From Micrococcales bacterium (GTDB lineage: Bacteria > Actinomycetota > Actinomycetes > Actinomycetales > Microbacteriaceae), in contig JAFKIY010000004.1 in the NCBI GenBank assembly GCA_017306245.1, positions 122,218-186,217 on the forward strand: a DNA stretch of 64,000 nucleotides, written 5' to 3'. Both the position numbers and the translations under genes were made by a program. Numbering within the stretch: position 1 is the first letter of the stretch; each line of letters begins with the position of its first letter. Below, in pieces: positions 37,612-46,631 of the stretch. The notes beneath the pieces were generated by a model, which searched no databases, had not been told where the DNA came from, and was given only the letters and a program-made list of their open reading frames with translations.

Positions 37612-38525
37612 CTGGGCAAGCACCGGGGACTCGCCGAAACGGCCACTACGCTGTCAGGATGCACAGCGGACCGCATCGGAGTCCACCGGTGCTCCTGATA
37701 CTTTCGGCACATCCCGGGCCGAGCGTCGCCGTCACCCTGATCTGCATCGTGCTGGGGATCAGCGCGGGACTTGAGCCCTGGCGAATCGCGGTCATCGGAT
37801 TCGCCATCCTGTTGGGTCAGTTTTCGGTCGGGCTCTCCAACGACTGGCTCGACGCGGAACGGGATTTCCACGCGGGGCGCGCTGACAAACCGGTTGCGCG
37901 CGGATGGATCAGCGTATCTGCCGTGCGTGCCGCCGCATTCATTGCCGGCGCGGCAGGAATCGCGGTGACCGGTGTCCTCGGTGGCCCGGCGACCCTCGCC
38001 CATGCGCTGTTCATCGCTGCCGGTTGGGCATACAACCTCTGGCTCAAGCGCACGGTGTTGTCGGTGCTCCCGTATCTGGTCGGATTCGGCGCCCTCCCGG
38101 CGGTCGTGACGCTCGCGCAGAGCACTCCGATGTTTCCGAAGCTCTGGGTCGTGGCTGCAGGCGGCCTTCTCGGCATTGCCGCTCATTTCGCGAATGTCCT
38201 CCCAGACCTTGACGATGATCGGTTGACGGGAGTCGTCGGGCTCCCGCACCTGCTCGGAGCGCGGGCGGCGGGAATCATCACGTTCGCGGCCCTCGCCGCC
38301 GCGACGGTGCTCACGGTAAGCGGTTCCGGGCTCTCCGGACTCGGGGATTTCCGAAGCATTATTGCGTGGAGTGCCCTCGGCGTCGAGGCGCTCATCGTCG
38401 CCGTCGGCGTCGTGCTCGCCGCCACGAAGCCGCCGGCCCGGCCGCTGTTTCAGCTCGTGGTACTCGGCGCTTTCGTCGCGGTGGCCTCCGTCGCGCTGGC
38501 CGGGACTCAGCTCACGGCATCCTGA
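37608..38525 (+). CDS. UbiA family prenyltransferase
   Basis: Membrane aromatic or lipid prenyltransferase of about 305 residues and nine hydrophobic segments. The first Asp-rich motif is SNDWLDAERD...GRADKPVARG, the second NVLPDLDDDRLTG. The acceptor is unknown; in actinobacteria such proteins act in menaquinone or isoprenoid lipid pathways. GTG at 37608 overlaps the previous stop; an ATG at 37659 is possible. Its end overlaps the convergent MFS gene by 19 nt. Confidence 0.88.
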   Translation: MTGQAPGTRRNGHYAVRMHSGPHRSPPVLLILSAHPGPSVAVTLICIVLGISAGLEPWRIAVIGFAILLGQFSVGLSNDWLDAERDFHAGRADKPVARGWISVSAVRAAAFIAGAAGIAVTGVLGGPATLAHALFIAAGWAYNLWLKRTVLSVLPYLVGFGALPAVVTLAQSTPMFPKLWVVAAGGLLGIAAHFANVLPDLDDDRLTGVVGLPHLLGARAAGIITFAALAAATVLTVSGSGLSGLGDFRSIIAWSALGVEALIVAVGVVLAATKPPARPLFQLVVLGAFVAVASVALAGTQLTAS

Positions 38526-39922
38526 GGGTCGCCTGGGGCAGCCGCCCCGGCGATAGCGGCGGCGGTGTGCGGCGCGCGCTTCACGTTGTTCTGGATACCA
38601 AACCCCGAGATCACCCCGCCCGCGAAAAGCAGGCCGGCGCACACGATCAACGCGCGGTGCAAACCGTCAACATCGAGCCGCTCGACGACGATGATCCCGA
38701 GCATCGCCACGATCAGGAGACCGGCGATCCGCGCAATGGCGTTGTTGACGGCGGAACCGATCCCCGCCTGTTTTTCGCTGATCGCGCCAAGGATCGCAGA
38801 GGTGAGCGGGGCGACGGTGATCGACAGACCCAGGCCGAAAAGCATGATGCCCGGGAACAGTTGCCACCAGTAGTCGACCTGCGCCGTGACCGCGAGCATG
38901 AGGAGGTGCCCGATTCCGGCGAGAATCGGCCCAATGGTCATGAACAGGCGCGGACCGAACTTCCCGGAGAGCCCGCCGAAATAGGAGGACAGGAGCATGA
39001 GGATGACGGTGACGGGGAGCGCCGCCACACCGGCAAGGGTTGCCCCCCATCCCGCGGTCTGCTGCAGGAAGACAACCAGTATGAAACCGGACATCCCGAG
39101 CGCTCCATAGATGAAGAAAGTCGCCACGTTTCCGACCGCGAAGTTGCGCACCGTGAACAGGGCGAGTGGCATCATGGGCTGTTTCGCTGTGGCCTGGCGC
39201 CACAGGAAGGCCGCGAACGCCAGAATCCCGACGACCAGGGGAATCCAGATGACGGGGCTCGACCAGCCGAAATTGGCCTGCTCGATGAGGGCGAACACCG
39301 GACCGCCCACCCCGGCGATCGCCAGCAATGCCCCCGCATAGTCGATCGTCATGCTGCGATCGCGTTCCCCCGTGTGCTCCACCTTCACGAGAAGGATGAT
39401 CGTGAGGGCAATCGGGATGAGGTTGATGCCGAACACGAACCGCCACGACAACAGGTCGACGAAAAGCCCGCCGATGATCGGTCCGGCAATGAACGCGGCG
39501 CTCGTCCACGCAGTCCACGATCCGATTGCTTTCGCCTGCGGCGCTCCGCGAAATGCCGACATGATGAGGGCGAGGGAGCTCGGGACGAGAAGCGCGCCCG
39601 CGATGCCCTGGAGCCCGCGTCCGATGATCAGGATCTCCGCTGTCGGCGCGAGGGCGCACAACAGGGAGGTCAGGCCGAAACCCCACAGGCCGGCGCGGAT
39701 CACGAAAACCCGCCCGAAGACATCCGACAGGGAACCCGCGACGAGGATGAGAGCCCCGAGGGTGATCAGGTACGCGTCGACGACCCACTGCTGGGTGGAA
39801 AGCCCACCGCCGAGTTCGTCGCTGATGGCGGGGAGCGCGACGTTCACGACGGATCCGTCGAGGAAGGCGACAAACGAGGCGAGGATCGCGATCGCGAGCA
39901 CCAGACGCTGTTGGCGAGTCAT
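38507..39922 (-). CDS. MFS transporter, DHA2-type drug exporter
   Basis: The 471-residue transporter has about 14 predicted membrane segments. SDVFGRVFVIRAGL is the loop 2-3 motif (GxLaDrxGrk-like) and FLDGSVVNVALPAI the DHA2 motif D1 (LDxTVVNVALP). It probably exports drugs or dyes by proton exchange; substrates unknown. ATG at 39922. Convergent with UbiA, separated by 37 nt from the helicase gene upstream. Confidence 0.93.
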   Translation of the reverse strand: MTRQQRLVLAIAILASFVAFLDGSVVNVALPAISDELGGGLSTQQWVVDAYLITLGALILVAGSLSDVFGRVFVIRAGLWGFGLTSLLCALAPTAEILIIGRGLQGIAGALLVPSSLALIMSAFRGAPQAKAIGSWTAWTSAAFIAGPIIGGLFVDLLSWRFVFGINLIPIALTIILLVKVEHTGERDRSMTIDYAGALLAIAGVGGPVFALIEQANFGWSSPVIWIPLVVGILAFAAFLWRQATAKQPMMPLALFTVRNFAVGNVATFFIYGALGMSGFILVVFLQQTAGWGATLAGVAALPVTVILMLLSSYFGGLSGKFGPRLFMTIGPILAGIGHLLMLAVTAQVDYWWQLFPGIMLFGLGLSITVAPLTSAILGAISEKQAGIGSAVNNAIARIAGLLIVAMLGIIVVERLDVDGLHRALIVCAGLLFAGGVISGFGIQNNVKRAPHTAAAIAGAAAPGDPQDAVS

Positions 39923-39959
39923 GGTCTCAGTAAACACCCCGCTCGGCGGGTTGCGCTCG

Positions 39960-42434
39960 TTAAAGTTCGCCCACGTCGGTGATCCGGATGGCCGCCACGC
40001 CCTGCTCGGCCGATTCGGCGAGGTCGACGACGGCGGTGATCCCCCAGTCGTGATCGCCCGCCGGGTCGGCCAGAATTTGGCGGACATTCCACGCCTCGGG
40101 GGCTTTTTCGATGATGAGCATCGCGGAGCTGCGGGCATCGGCATCCGTGCCGATGTGGTCGTGGACGGCGTAGTAGGCGTCGAGCGCTTCGCCCCAGCGC
40201 CGGGTGTCGAACCCGGACTCTGCATCGAGTTCGCCGAGCGCTTCCGCGTCATCCAGGGCGGCAAGTTGAACGCGGCGGAACAGTTCATTGCGCACGAGCA
40301 CCCGGAACGCGCGCTCGTTCGTGACCACGGAAGGCGGTGGCGGCGGCACGACCCGTTCATCGTCGTGCGCGGCCCCCGGGTGGCTGAGTTCCTCCCACTC
40401 CTCCAGGAGGCTCGAATCCACTTGCCGCACGAGTTCGCCGAGCCACTCGATGAGGTCCTGGATCTCCTCCGTCTTCGCCGACTCCGGGATGGTTTGGCGG
40501 ATGGCGCGGAATGCGTCGGAAAGGTACCGCAACAGCATGCCCTCCGACCGGGCGATCCCCTGAAAGCCGACATACTCGTTGAAGGTCATGGCGTTCTCGT
40601 ACAGGTCGCGCACGACCGATTTGGGGCGAAGTTCGAAGTCCGCTGCCCACGGCTGGGATGCGCGGTAGGTTTCGAACGCGGCGACCAGCAGCTCTTCGAG
40701 CGGCTTCGGATACGAGATCGCTTCGAGCAGTTCCATCCGCTCGTCGTACTCGATGCCCTCGGCTTTCATGGCGCCGATCGCCTCGCCGCGCGCGCGGTGC
40801 TCCTGGGCGGAGAGCACAGGGCGCGGGTCCTCCAGGGTCGCCTCGATGACGGAGATGACATCGAGCGCGTAGCTTGCCGCTTGCGGGTCGAGCAGGTCGA
40901 TGACGGCGAGCGCGAAGGGCGAGAGCGGCTGGTTGAGGGCGAAGTTCGGCTGCAGGTCGACCGTGAGGCGGATCTCGGTGCCCGCCTGCTGGACGATTCC
41001 GGCGGTGCGCAGCGTGCGGTACATGGCGAGCGCCTGCCGGGCGAGCTCGCGCTGCCGCGGGCGCAGTTCGTGGTTGTCTTCCACGAGCGCGCGCACCTCG
41101 GCGAACGCGTCGCCGCCCCGGCCGATGACGTTGAGCAGCATCGCGTGGCTCATCCGCATGCTGGAGACGAGCTGTTCCGGTTCGGACGCGACAAGGCGGC
41201 TGAAGCTCGGCTCCCCCCACGACACGAACCCTTCCGGTGGCTTCTTCCGCACGATTCTCTTGAGCTTCTTCTCATCGCCGCCCGCCTTCGCGACGAGCCG
41301 CGCGTTCTCCACCTCGTGCTCCGGCGCCTGAACGGCGACGGTTCCCGCGGTGTCGAAGCCGGCCCGCCCGGCACGCCCCGCGATCTGGTGGAATTCGCGC
41401 GCGTTCAGCTGGCGCATCCGCGTGCCGTCATATTTCGTGAGTGCGGTCAGCACCACCGTGCGGATGGGCACGTTGATGCCCACCCCGAGGGTGTCCGTGC
41501 CGCAAATGACCTTCAGGAGCCCGCGCTGGGCGAGCTGCTCCACAAGCCTGCGGTACTTGGGCAGCATGCCCGCGTGGTGAACGCCGATCCCCGAGCGGAT
41601 GAGCCGCGAGAGAGTCTGGCCGAACTTCGTCGTGAAGCGGAAGTCACCGATGAGGTCGGCAATCGCATCTCTCTGCTCGCGGTCGATGATTTTCACGCTC
41701 GTGAGCGCCTGCGCGCGCTCGAGGGCCGCGGTCTGCGAGAAGTGGACGATGTAGATGGGCGCCTGGCCGGTGGACAGCAACTCCTCGACGGTTTCGTGGA
41801 TGGGCGTTGTCGCGTAGTAATAGTGCAGAGGAACCGGCCTGTCGACCCCGGTGACGGATGCCGTGGGCCGACCGGTGCGTTTCGTGAGATCCTCGGCGAG
41901 CCAGTCGACGTCCCCGAGGGTCGCGGACATGATCAGGAACTGCGCCCGCGGCATCCGGAGGAGCGGAACCTGCCAGGCCCAGCCGCGTTCGGGGTCCGCG
42001 TAGAAATGAAACTCGTCCATGACCACGAGGTCGGCCGGGGTGTCTTCGCCGTGCCTCAGCGACAGGTTCGCGAGGATCTCCTGCGTGCAGCAGATGATCG
42101 GCGCATCCGGGTTCACGCTTGAGTCGCCCGTCACCATGCCCACGTTCTCCGCACCGAAGATGTCCACGAGGGCGAAGAACTTCTCCGACACGAGCGCCTT
42201 GATCGGGGCCGTGTAATAGCTTCTCTTTTCAGCGGCGAGCGCCGCGACGTGTGCGGCGACGGCGACGAGGGATTTGCCTGTGCCGGTCGGCGTGCTGAGG
42301 ATCACATTCGCGCCGGAGACGAGCTCCATGATCGCTTCGTCCTGCGCCGGATAGAGGCTGAACCCTTCGGAGGACGCCCAGTCGACGAACGCGGAATAGA
42401 CGAGGTCCGGGTCGCCGCTGTCGGGAATCTGCAC
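39960..42434 (-). CDS. Ski2-like DEAD/DEAH-box helicase with DUF3516
   Basis: The 824-residue protein has Walker A STPTGTGKS, the DEXH box VVMDEFHF, SATLGD (motif III) and HQIAGRAGRAGF (motif VI), with a C-terminal DUF3516 domain found in actinobacteria. Ski2/Brr2-like helicases unwind RNA or DNA; it may act in RNA turnover. Length is normal. ATG at 42434 is followed directly by MQIPDSGDPDLVYSAF, and it is divergent from the molybdoenzyme gene by 56 nt. Confidence 0.93.
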   Translation of the reverse strand: MQIPDSGDPDLVYSAFVDWASSEGFSLYPAQDEAIMELVSGANVILSTPTGTGKSLVAVAAHVAALAAEKRSYYTAPIKALVSEKFFALVDIFGAENVGMVTGDSSVNPDAPIICCTQEILANLSLRHGEDTPADLVVMDEFHFYADPERGWAWQVPLLRMPRAQFLIMSATLGDVDWLAEDLTKRTGRPTASVTGVDRPVPLHYYYATTPIHETVEELLSTGQAPIYIVHFSQTAALERAQALTSVKIIDREQRDAIADLIGDFRFTTKFGQTLSRLIRSGIGVHHAGMLPKYRRLVEQLAQRGLLKVICGTDTLGVGINVPIRTVVLTALTKYDGTRMRQLNAREFHQIAGRAGRAGFDTAGTVAVQAPEHEVENARLVAKAGGDEKKLKRIVRKKPPEGFVSWGEPSFSRLVASEPEQLVSSMRMSHAMLLNVIGRGGDAFAEVRALVEDNHELRPRQRELARQALAMYRTLRTAGIVQQAGTEIRLTVDLQPNFALNQPLSPFALAVIDLLDPQAASYALDVISVIEATLEDPRPVLSAQEHRARGEAIGAMKAEGIEYDERMELLEAISYPKPLEELLVAAFETYRASQPWAADFELRPKSVVRDLYENAMTFNEYVGFQGIARSEGMLLRYLSDAFRAIRQTIPESAKTEEIQDLIEWLGELVRQVDSSLLEEWEELSHPGAAHDDERVVPPPPPSVVTNERAFRVLVRNELFRRVQLAALDDAEALGELDAESGFDTRRWGEALDAYYAVHDHIGTDADARSSAMLIIEKAPEAWNVRQILADPAGDHDWGITAVVDLAESAEQGVAAIRITDVGEL

Positions 42435-42490
42435 CCGTTAACCGTCGCACACTCCCGCGGGGATACCCGATCCCGACTTATGCTGAGGGG

Positions 42491-44068
42491 ATGCCCGATC
42501 AGCAGGTTGGCGCGAAACCCCGGCGGACATCCGCTGAAACGATCCGCGCGCGCTGGCGGGCCGCGTTCGCGGGTCTTGCCGCCGTGAGCGCCGGATTAGG
42601 CGTCGCAGAGGTGCTCGCGGTCATCCTGTCGCCCACGTCGAGCCCGCTGTTCTCGGCCGGTTCCCTCGTAATCGATCTGGCGCCGTCGTGGCTCAAGGAG
42701 AGCGTCATCGCTGTATTCGGAACAGCGGACAAACCGGTGATCATCGCCTCCGTCGCCCTGCTCGTAGCCGCACTTGCCGCCCTCGCCGGGCTCGTCGAAC
42801 GGGCAAAGCCACCATGGGGGCGGGTCATCGTCGCGGCGGTCGGCGGGCTCGGTCTCGTCGCCGCGATGACCAGGGCAGGCTCCTCCCTGGTGTCGGCGAT
42901 TCCGTCGATCGCGGCCATCCTCGTCGGCGTGTGGGTGCTCGCCGTGCTCATCCGGCGGTCGGTCGCCGTCGACTCGTCGGTTGGAGCGCGAAGTCAGGGT
43001 GCCTCCCGGCGAACCTTTCTCGTGAATGCCGGACTCGCGGCCGGGCTCGGCATCCTTGCCACCGTCGGCGGGCGGATCGTCGCCACCGGAATTCAGGCCG
43101 TCGACTCCGCACGGCGGATGTTCACCCTGCCGCGCCCGGCCGTCGCCGCTGCGCCGATTCCGTCCGGTGCGTCCCTCGATGTGCCGGGCATCGCGCCGCT
43201 CGTCACGGGCAACTCCGACTTCTACCGCATCGACACGGCACTCATCGTGCCCTCGATCGACCCGGCCACGTGGTCGCTGCGCATCACCGGGCTCGTCGAC
43301 AACGAGGTGACCCTGACGTTCGACGAACTCCTCGCGCTTCCGCTGGAGGAAAGTTATACGACTCTTGCGTGCGTTTCGAACTACGTGGGAGGCGGCCTCA
43401 TCGGGAATGCTCTGTGGCTCGGCTACCCGATCCGGCATCTCCTGGAAAGGGCTGGCCCGAAGTCGGGGGCGGACATGGTGTTGTCGCGCAGCGCGGACGG
43501 GTTCACCGCCGGGACGCCGCTCACCGCGCTGACCGACGACAGGAATGCGATCCTCGCGGTGGCGATGAACGGCACGCCGCTGCCCGCCGAGCACGGATTC
43601 CCGGTGCGGATGGTGGTTCCCGGCCTGTACGGATATGTGTCGGCAACCAAGTGGGTGACCGAGTTGAAAGTCACCACCTTCACGGCGGATGCGGCCTACT
43701 GGACGCACCGCGGATGGAGTGCGCGCGGGCCGGTGAAGCTGTCCTCGCGCATCGACACCCCGCGGCAATCGGGCACCGTTTCGGCCGGAACTGTCGTCGT
43801 CGCGGGTGTCGCCTGGTCGCAGCACGTCGGGATCTCCCGAGTGCAAGTTCGCGTGGACGACGACCCGTGGTCGGATGCCGAACTCGCGGACGCCCTATCC
43901 GCAGACACCTGGCGCCAGTGGCTGTACCGGTGGGATGCCCGGCAAGGCCGCCACACGCTCACCGTGCGGGCGACCGATGCCAACGGCATGGTGCAGACGG
44001 CGGTGCAGACGGATGTCGTGCCGGACGGAGCGACAGGCCTCCACTCGATCGACGTGACCGTGGCCTAG
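42491..44068 (+). CDS. membrane-anchored molybdopterin oxidoreductase (SuoX/YedY-like)
   Basis: The 525-residue protein has about four hydrophobic segments in residues 25-155, then a twin-arginine-like motif SRRTFL at 172-177 and a fifth hydrophobic segment, then a sulfite-oxidase-type molybdopterin domain and an Ig-like dimer domain. TLACVSNYVGG holds the candidate molybdenum ligand Cys near 294. A Tat motif placed after several helices is the layout described for dual Sec/Tat membrane proteins of actinobacteria. The stop shares CTAG with the convergent nucleoside hydrolase. Confidence 0.9.
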   Translation: MPDQQVGAKPRRTSAETIRARWRAAFAGLAAVSAGLGVAEVLAVILSPTSSPLFSAGSLVIDLAPSWLKESVIAVFGTADKPVIIASVALLVAALAALAGLVERAKPPWGRVIVAAVGGLGLVAAMTRAGSSLVSAIPSIAAILVGVWVLAVLIRRSVAVDSSVGARSQGASRRTFLVNAGLAAGLGILATVGGRIVATGIQAVDSARRMFTLPRPAVAAAPIPSGASLDVPGIAPLVTGNSDFYRIDTALIVPSIDPATWSLRITGLVDNEVTLTFDELLALPLEESYTTLACVSNYVGGGLIGNALWLGYPIRHLLERAGPKSGADMVLSRSADGFTAGTPLTALTDDRNAILAVAMNGTPLPAEHGFPVRMVVPGLYGYVSATKWVTELKVTTFTADAAYWTHRGWSARGPVKLSSRIDTPRQSGTVSAGTVVVAGVAWSQHVGISRVQVRVDDDPWSDAELADALSADTWRQWLYRWDARQGRHTLTVRATDANGMVQTAVQTDVVPDGATGLHSIDVTVA

Positions 44069-44988
44069 GACGCCGCCCGCGCGTAGCAGCCCAGCACGTA
44101 ATCCCAGAACCCGGCAACGTCGAGCTTCACCGGCACGAGCGCGTTCGGGATGCTGGACCGGAAGTCCGTGACCGTCATGCCTGCCGTCCACTCCCCCGCC
44201 GTTTCCACTTCGACCCTCGCGGGCACGCTCGTGAACAGGTCCGGCCGGCTGATGTACGCCACCGCGCACACGTCGTGCACCGCCTGGCCGCCCCAGTCCG
44301 GATCCTGCGGGTCCTTCCAGAACGTGGCGAGCGGGACCACGAGTTCGCGGCCCAGGGTGCCGAGCGCCAGCATCCGATCCTTGATGGCATCGTCGACGAG
44401 CGCCTGGAGCGTGAGGTCCAGGCCCACCATCACAACCTGCCAGCCTGCCCGGAACACCTCGGCGGCAGCCTCCGGGTCGGCGTAGATGTTGAACTCCGCG
44501 GCGGGAGTGGTGTTGCCGCGAGTGAACGAGCCGCCCATGATGACGAAGGATGCGGCCCACTCGGCAACGCGCGGTTCCTGGCGAATGGCCAGGGCGATGT
44601 TCGTCATCGGGCCGGTCGCCACGAGGTGGATTTCGCCAGGAGCGCTGCGCAGTGTCTCGATGATGAGGTCCACGGCGTTGCGCGGGTCGAGCGGGAGCGT
44701 CGCGGGGGGCAGGATGACATCGCCGATGCCACCAGGGCCGTGCACTTCCGCTGCGTTCTTCGCCTCCCGCACGAGCGGTCCGGCCGCACCGGCTGCCACG
44801 GGGACATCCGTGAACCCGAGGTGTTCGCGCAGTTCGAGCGCATTGCGGGTCGTGTTCTCGAGGACGACGTTTCCGCCTACCGTCGTCACCGCCACGAGTT
44901 CGAGCGCCGGATCGCTGTGGGCGAGGAGGATGGCGAGCGCATCATCCAGGCCGGGGTCGCAATCGAGCAGGAGTTTCGCAGCGGTCAT
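44065..44988 (-). CDS. nucleoside hydrolase (inosine/uridine-preferring type)
   Basis: Cleaves ribonucleosides to base and ribose. The 307-residue protein begins LLLDCDPGLDDALAILLAH, the DxDxxxDD calcium-binding motif of the family, with TNIALAIRQEP and NIYADPEAAAEVF further on. No transporter of nucleosides is adjacent. Confidence 0.94.
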   Translation of the reverse strand: MTAAKLLLDCDPGLDDALAILLAHSDPALELVAVTTVGGNVVLENTTRNALELREHLGFTDVPVAAGAAGPLVREAKNAAEVHGPGGIGDVILPPATLPLDPRNAVDLIIETLRSAPGEIHLVATGPMTNIALAIRQEPRVAEWAASFVIMGGSFTRGNTTPAAEFNIYADPEAAAEVFRAGWQVVMVGLDLTLQALVDDAIKDRMLALGTLGRELVVPLATFWKDPQDPDWGGQAVHDVCAVAYISRPDLFTSVPARVEVETAGEWTAGMTVTDFRSSIPNALVPVKLDVAGFWDYVLGCYARAAS

Positions 44989-45077
44989 GGAGTCAGCCTA
45001 GAGCCGGCAAACGTGAAAACTCATCCCTCGCTGACAGCTAAAGTTGTCCCATGACGGTGCGGCGCGGCTGATAACCC

Positions 45078-46007
45078 ATGATCTTTGTCGTTGCCGTCGC
45101 CCTCGCGGCGAGCGTGTTCTACGGCGCCTCCGACTTTCTCGGCGCCTACACGGCTCGCAAGCTCACCGTGCTCAAGACCAGCACCTTCGTGTACTTCACC
45201 GCGACCCTTGTGGGAACCATCGGGCTGTTCGTGAGCACCTGGACCTACAGCGACGTGGCGCTGTGGGCGGGATCCATCGCCGGTGTATTCGCGGCCGTCG
45301 GCATGGTCACCTTTTATGCGGCGCTCGCGATCGGCCCGATGAGCCTCCTCGCACCCCTCATCGCGCTCATCCAGACGTCCATCCCGGTCGTCGTCGCTGC
45401 CGTCACCGGGCAGAGCCTCCACCCGATCGCGTGGGTGGCTGTGGTCATGGCGCTCGTGGCGACCACCCTCATTTCCGTCCCGGCACGAGCCGAAACCGGC
45501 CACCCACCGATTGAGCGGATCACCGCACGCGGCGGATTGCTCGCGGTGTTCGCCGGAATCACCCTCGGGCTTTCCGTGGTCACCCTGGACATCGCCCCCG
45601 CAGAATCCGGGGTGTTTCCCGCCTTCCTCGACCTCGCGGTCGGCCTCGTTCTGCTCGCACCGTTCCTCGCCGTTCGACGGCTGCGCACGAGCGATGCGTG
45701 GCTCTACGGACATCCGGCAGCATCCGGAACTCTACCGGTTGAGGCTCCTTCGGCGAATCCGGGTCCCGCCGGCCCGCGAATTTGGGTGTTGAGCGGCGTC
45801 GGCGGCGTGCTGCTCGGCATCGGCAACATCCTGCTTGTCGTGGCCCTGCACGCCGGAAACCTCGCCGTGGTCGCCGTGCTGGTGAGCCTCTACCCTCTTG
45901 CCACGGTGCTCCTCGCCTGGTTCGTGCTCAAGGAGCGCATCTCGCGGGTGCAGTTCCTGGGCGTTGCGCTGGCCATCACAGCCGCCGTCCTGCTCGGGGT
46001 TTCCTAG
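45078..46007 (+). CDS. EamA family (DMT) transporter
   Basis: The 309-residue protein has ten predicted membrane helices in two EamA repeats: FYGASDFLGAYTARKL at the start of repeat 1, and IGNILLVVALHAGNLAVVAVL plus LKERISRVQFLGVALAITAAVLLG in repeat 2. Probably a metabolite exporter; substrate unknown. Confidence 0.9.
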   Translation: MIFVVAVALAASVFYGASDFLGAYTARKLTVLKTSTFVYFTATLVGTIGLFVSTWTYSDVALWAGSIAGVFAAVGMVTFYAALAIGPMSLLAPLIALIQTSIPVVVAAVTGQSLHPIAWVAVVMALVATTLISVPARAETGHPPIERITARGGLLAVFAGITLGLSVVTLDIAPAESGVFPAFLDLAVGLVLLAPFLAVRRLRTSDAWLYGHPAASGTLPVEAPSANPGPAGPRIWVLSGVGGVLLGIGNILLVVALHAGNLAVVAVLVSLYPLATVLLAWFVLKERISRVQFLGVALAITAAVLLGVS

Positions 46008-46017
46008 CGAAGGCAGA

Positions 46018-46033
46018 CGCGGCAGGTGCCGCG
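46018..46033. terminator. hairpin between convergent genes
   Basis: CGCGGC-AGGT-GCCGCG between the EamA stop and the AhpD-like stop. It could terminate transcription from both sides, but no T-tract is present, so this is a weak call. Confidence 0.35.
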
Positions 46034-46042
46034 CCCGGCGAA

Positions 46043-46501
46043 TCAGTCGGTGGCGTCGGGCAAATCCTGGTGGGTGGCCACCGCGAGGCGGTTCCAGACG
46101 TTGATCGCCGAAATGGCCATGAGAAGCTGGGCAATCTCCTTTTCGCTGAACGCCGCGACCACGCCGGACCACACGGCATCCGACACACCGTCCCGGCTGA
46201 TGAGGGTGACCTGTTCGGTGAGGGCAAGCGCCGCGAGTTCGCGATCCGAATACAGCCCCGGCGCCTCGCGCCACGCGGCGAGCACATCCACCTTGCGCTG
46301 GTCGACTCCCGCCTTCCGCGCTTCCCGCACGTGCATGTCGAGGCAGTGCGCGCATCCGTTGATCTGCGATGCGCGGGTCTTGATGAGGGCGAGCAATGGT
46401 TCGCCCAGGGTTCCCGCGTGAACGTACTTTTCCATCGCGTACATCGGTGTGTAGGCATCCGGGTCGACGTCGTGCAGCGAAATTCGTTGTGTGAGAGACA
46501 T
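46043..46501 (-). CDS. carboxymuconolactone decarboxylase/AhpD-like protein
   Basis: The 152-residue protein contains INGCAHCLDMHVREARKAG, the CxxC-x3-H motif of AhpD-like peroxidase-linked proteins, and a YEKYVHAGT-like start. Such proteins reduce peroxides or partner peroxiredoxins; the true substrate is unknown. Convergent with EamA. Confidence 0.9.
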   Translation of the reverse strand: MSLTQRISLHDVDPDAYTPMYAMEKYVHAGTLGEPLLALIKTRASQINGCAHCLDMHVREARKAGVDQRKVDVLAAWREAPGLYSDRELAALALTEQVTLISRDGVSDAVWSGVVAAFSEKEIAQLLMAISAINVWNRLAVATHQDLPDATD

Positions 46502-46631
46502 TCGTAATCCTTTCGATTCAGCCTACGTCCGCTCGGCGGCCCTGCGCTGTGCTTCCGCGTCGGTCGGGCCCGCGCCGCCGGATAGAATCGTGCGGTGATG
46601 TTCGCGGAGAAAGCATGAGCTGGCACCGAGA

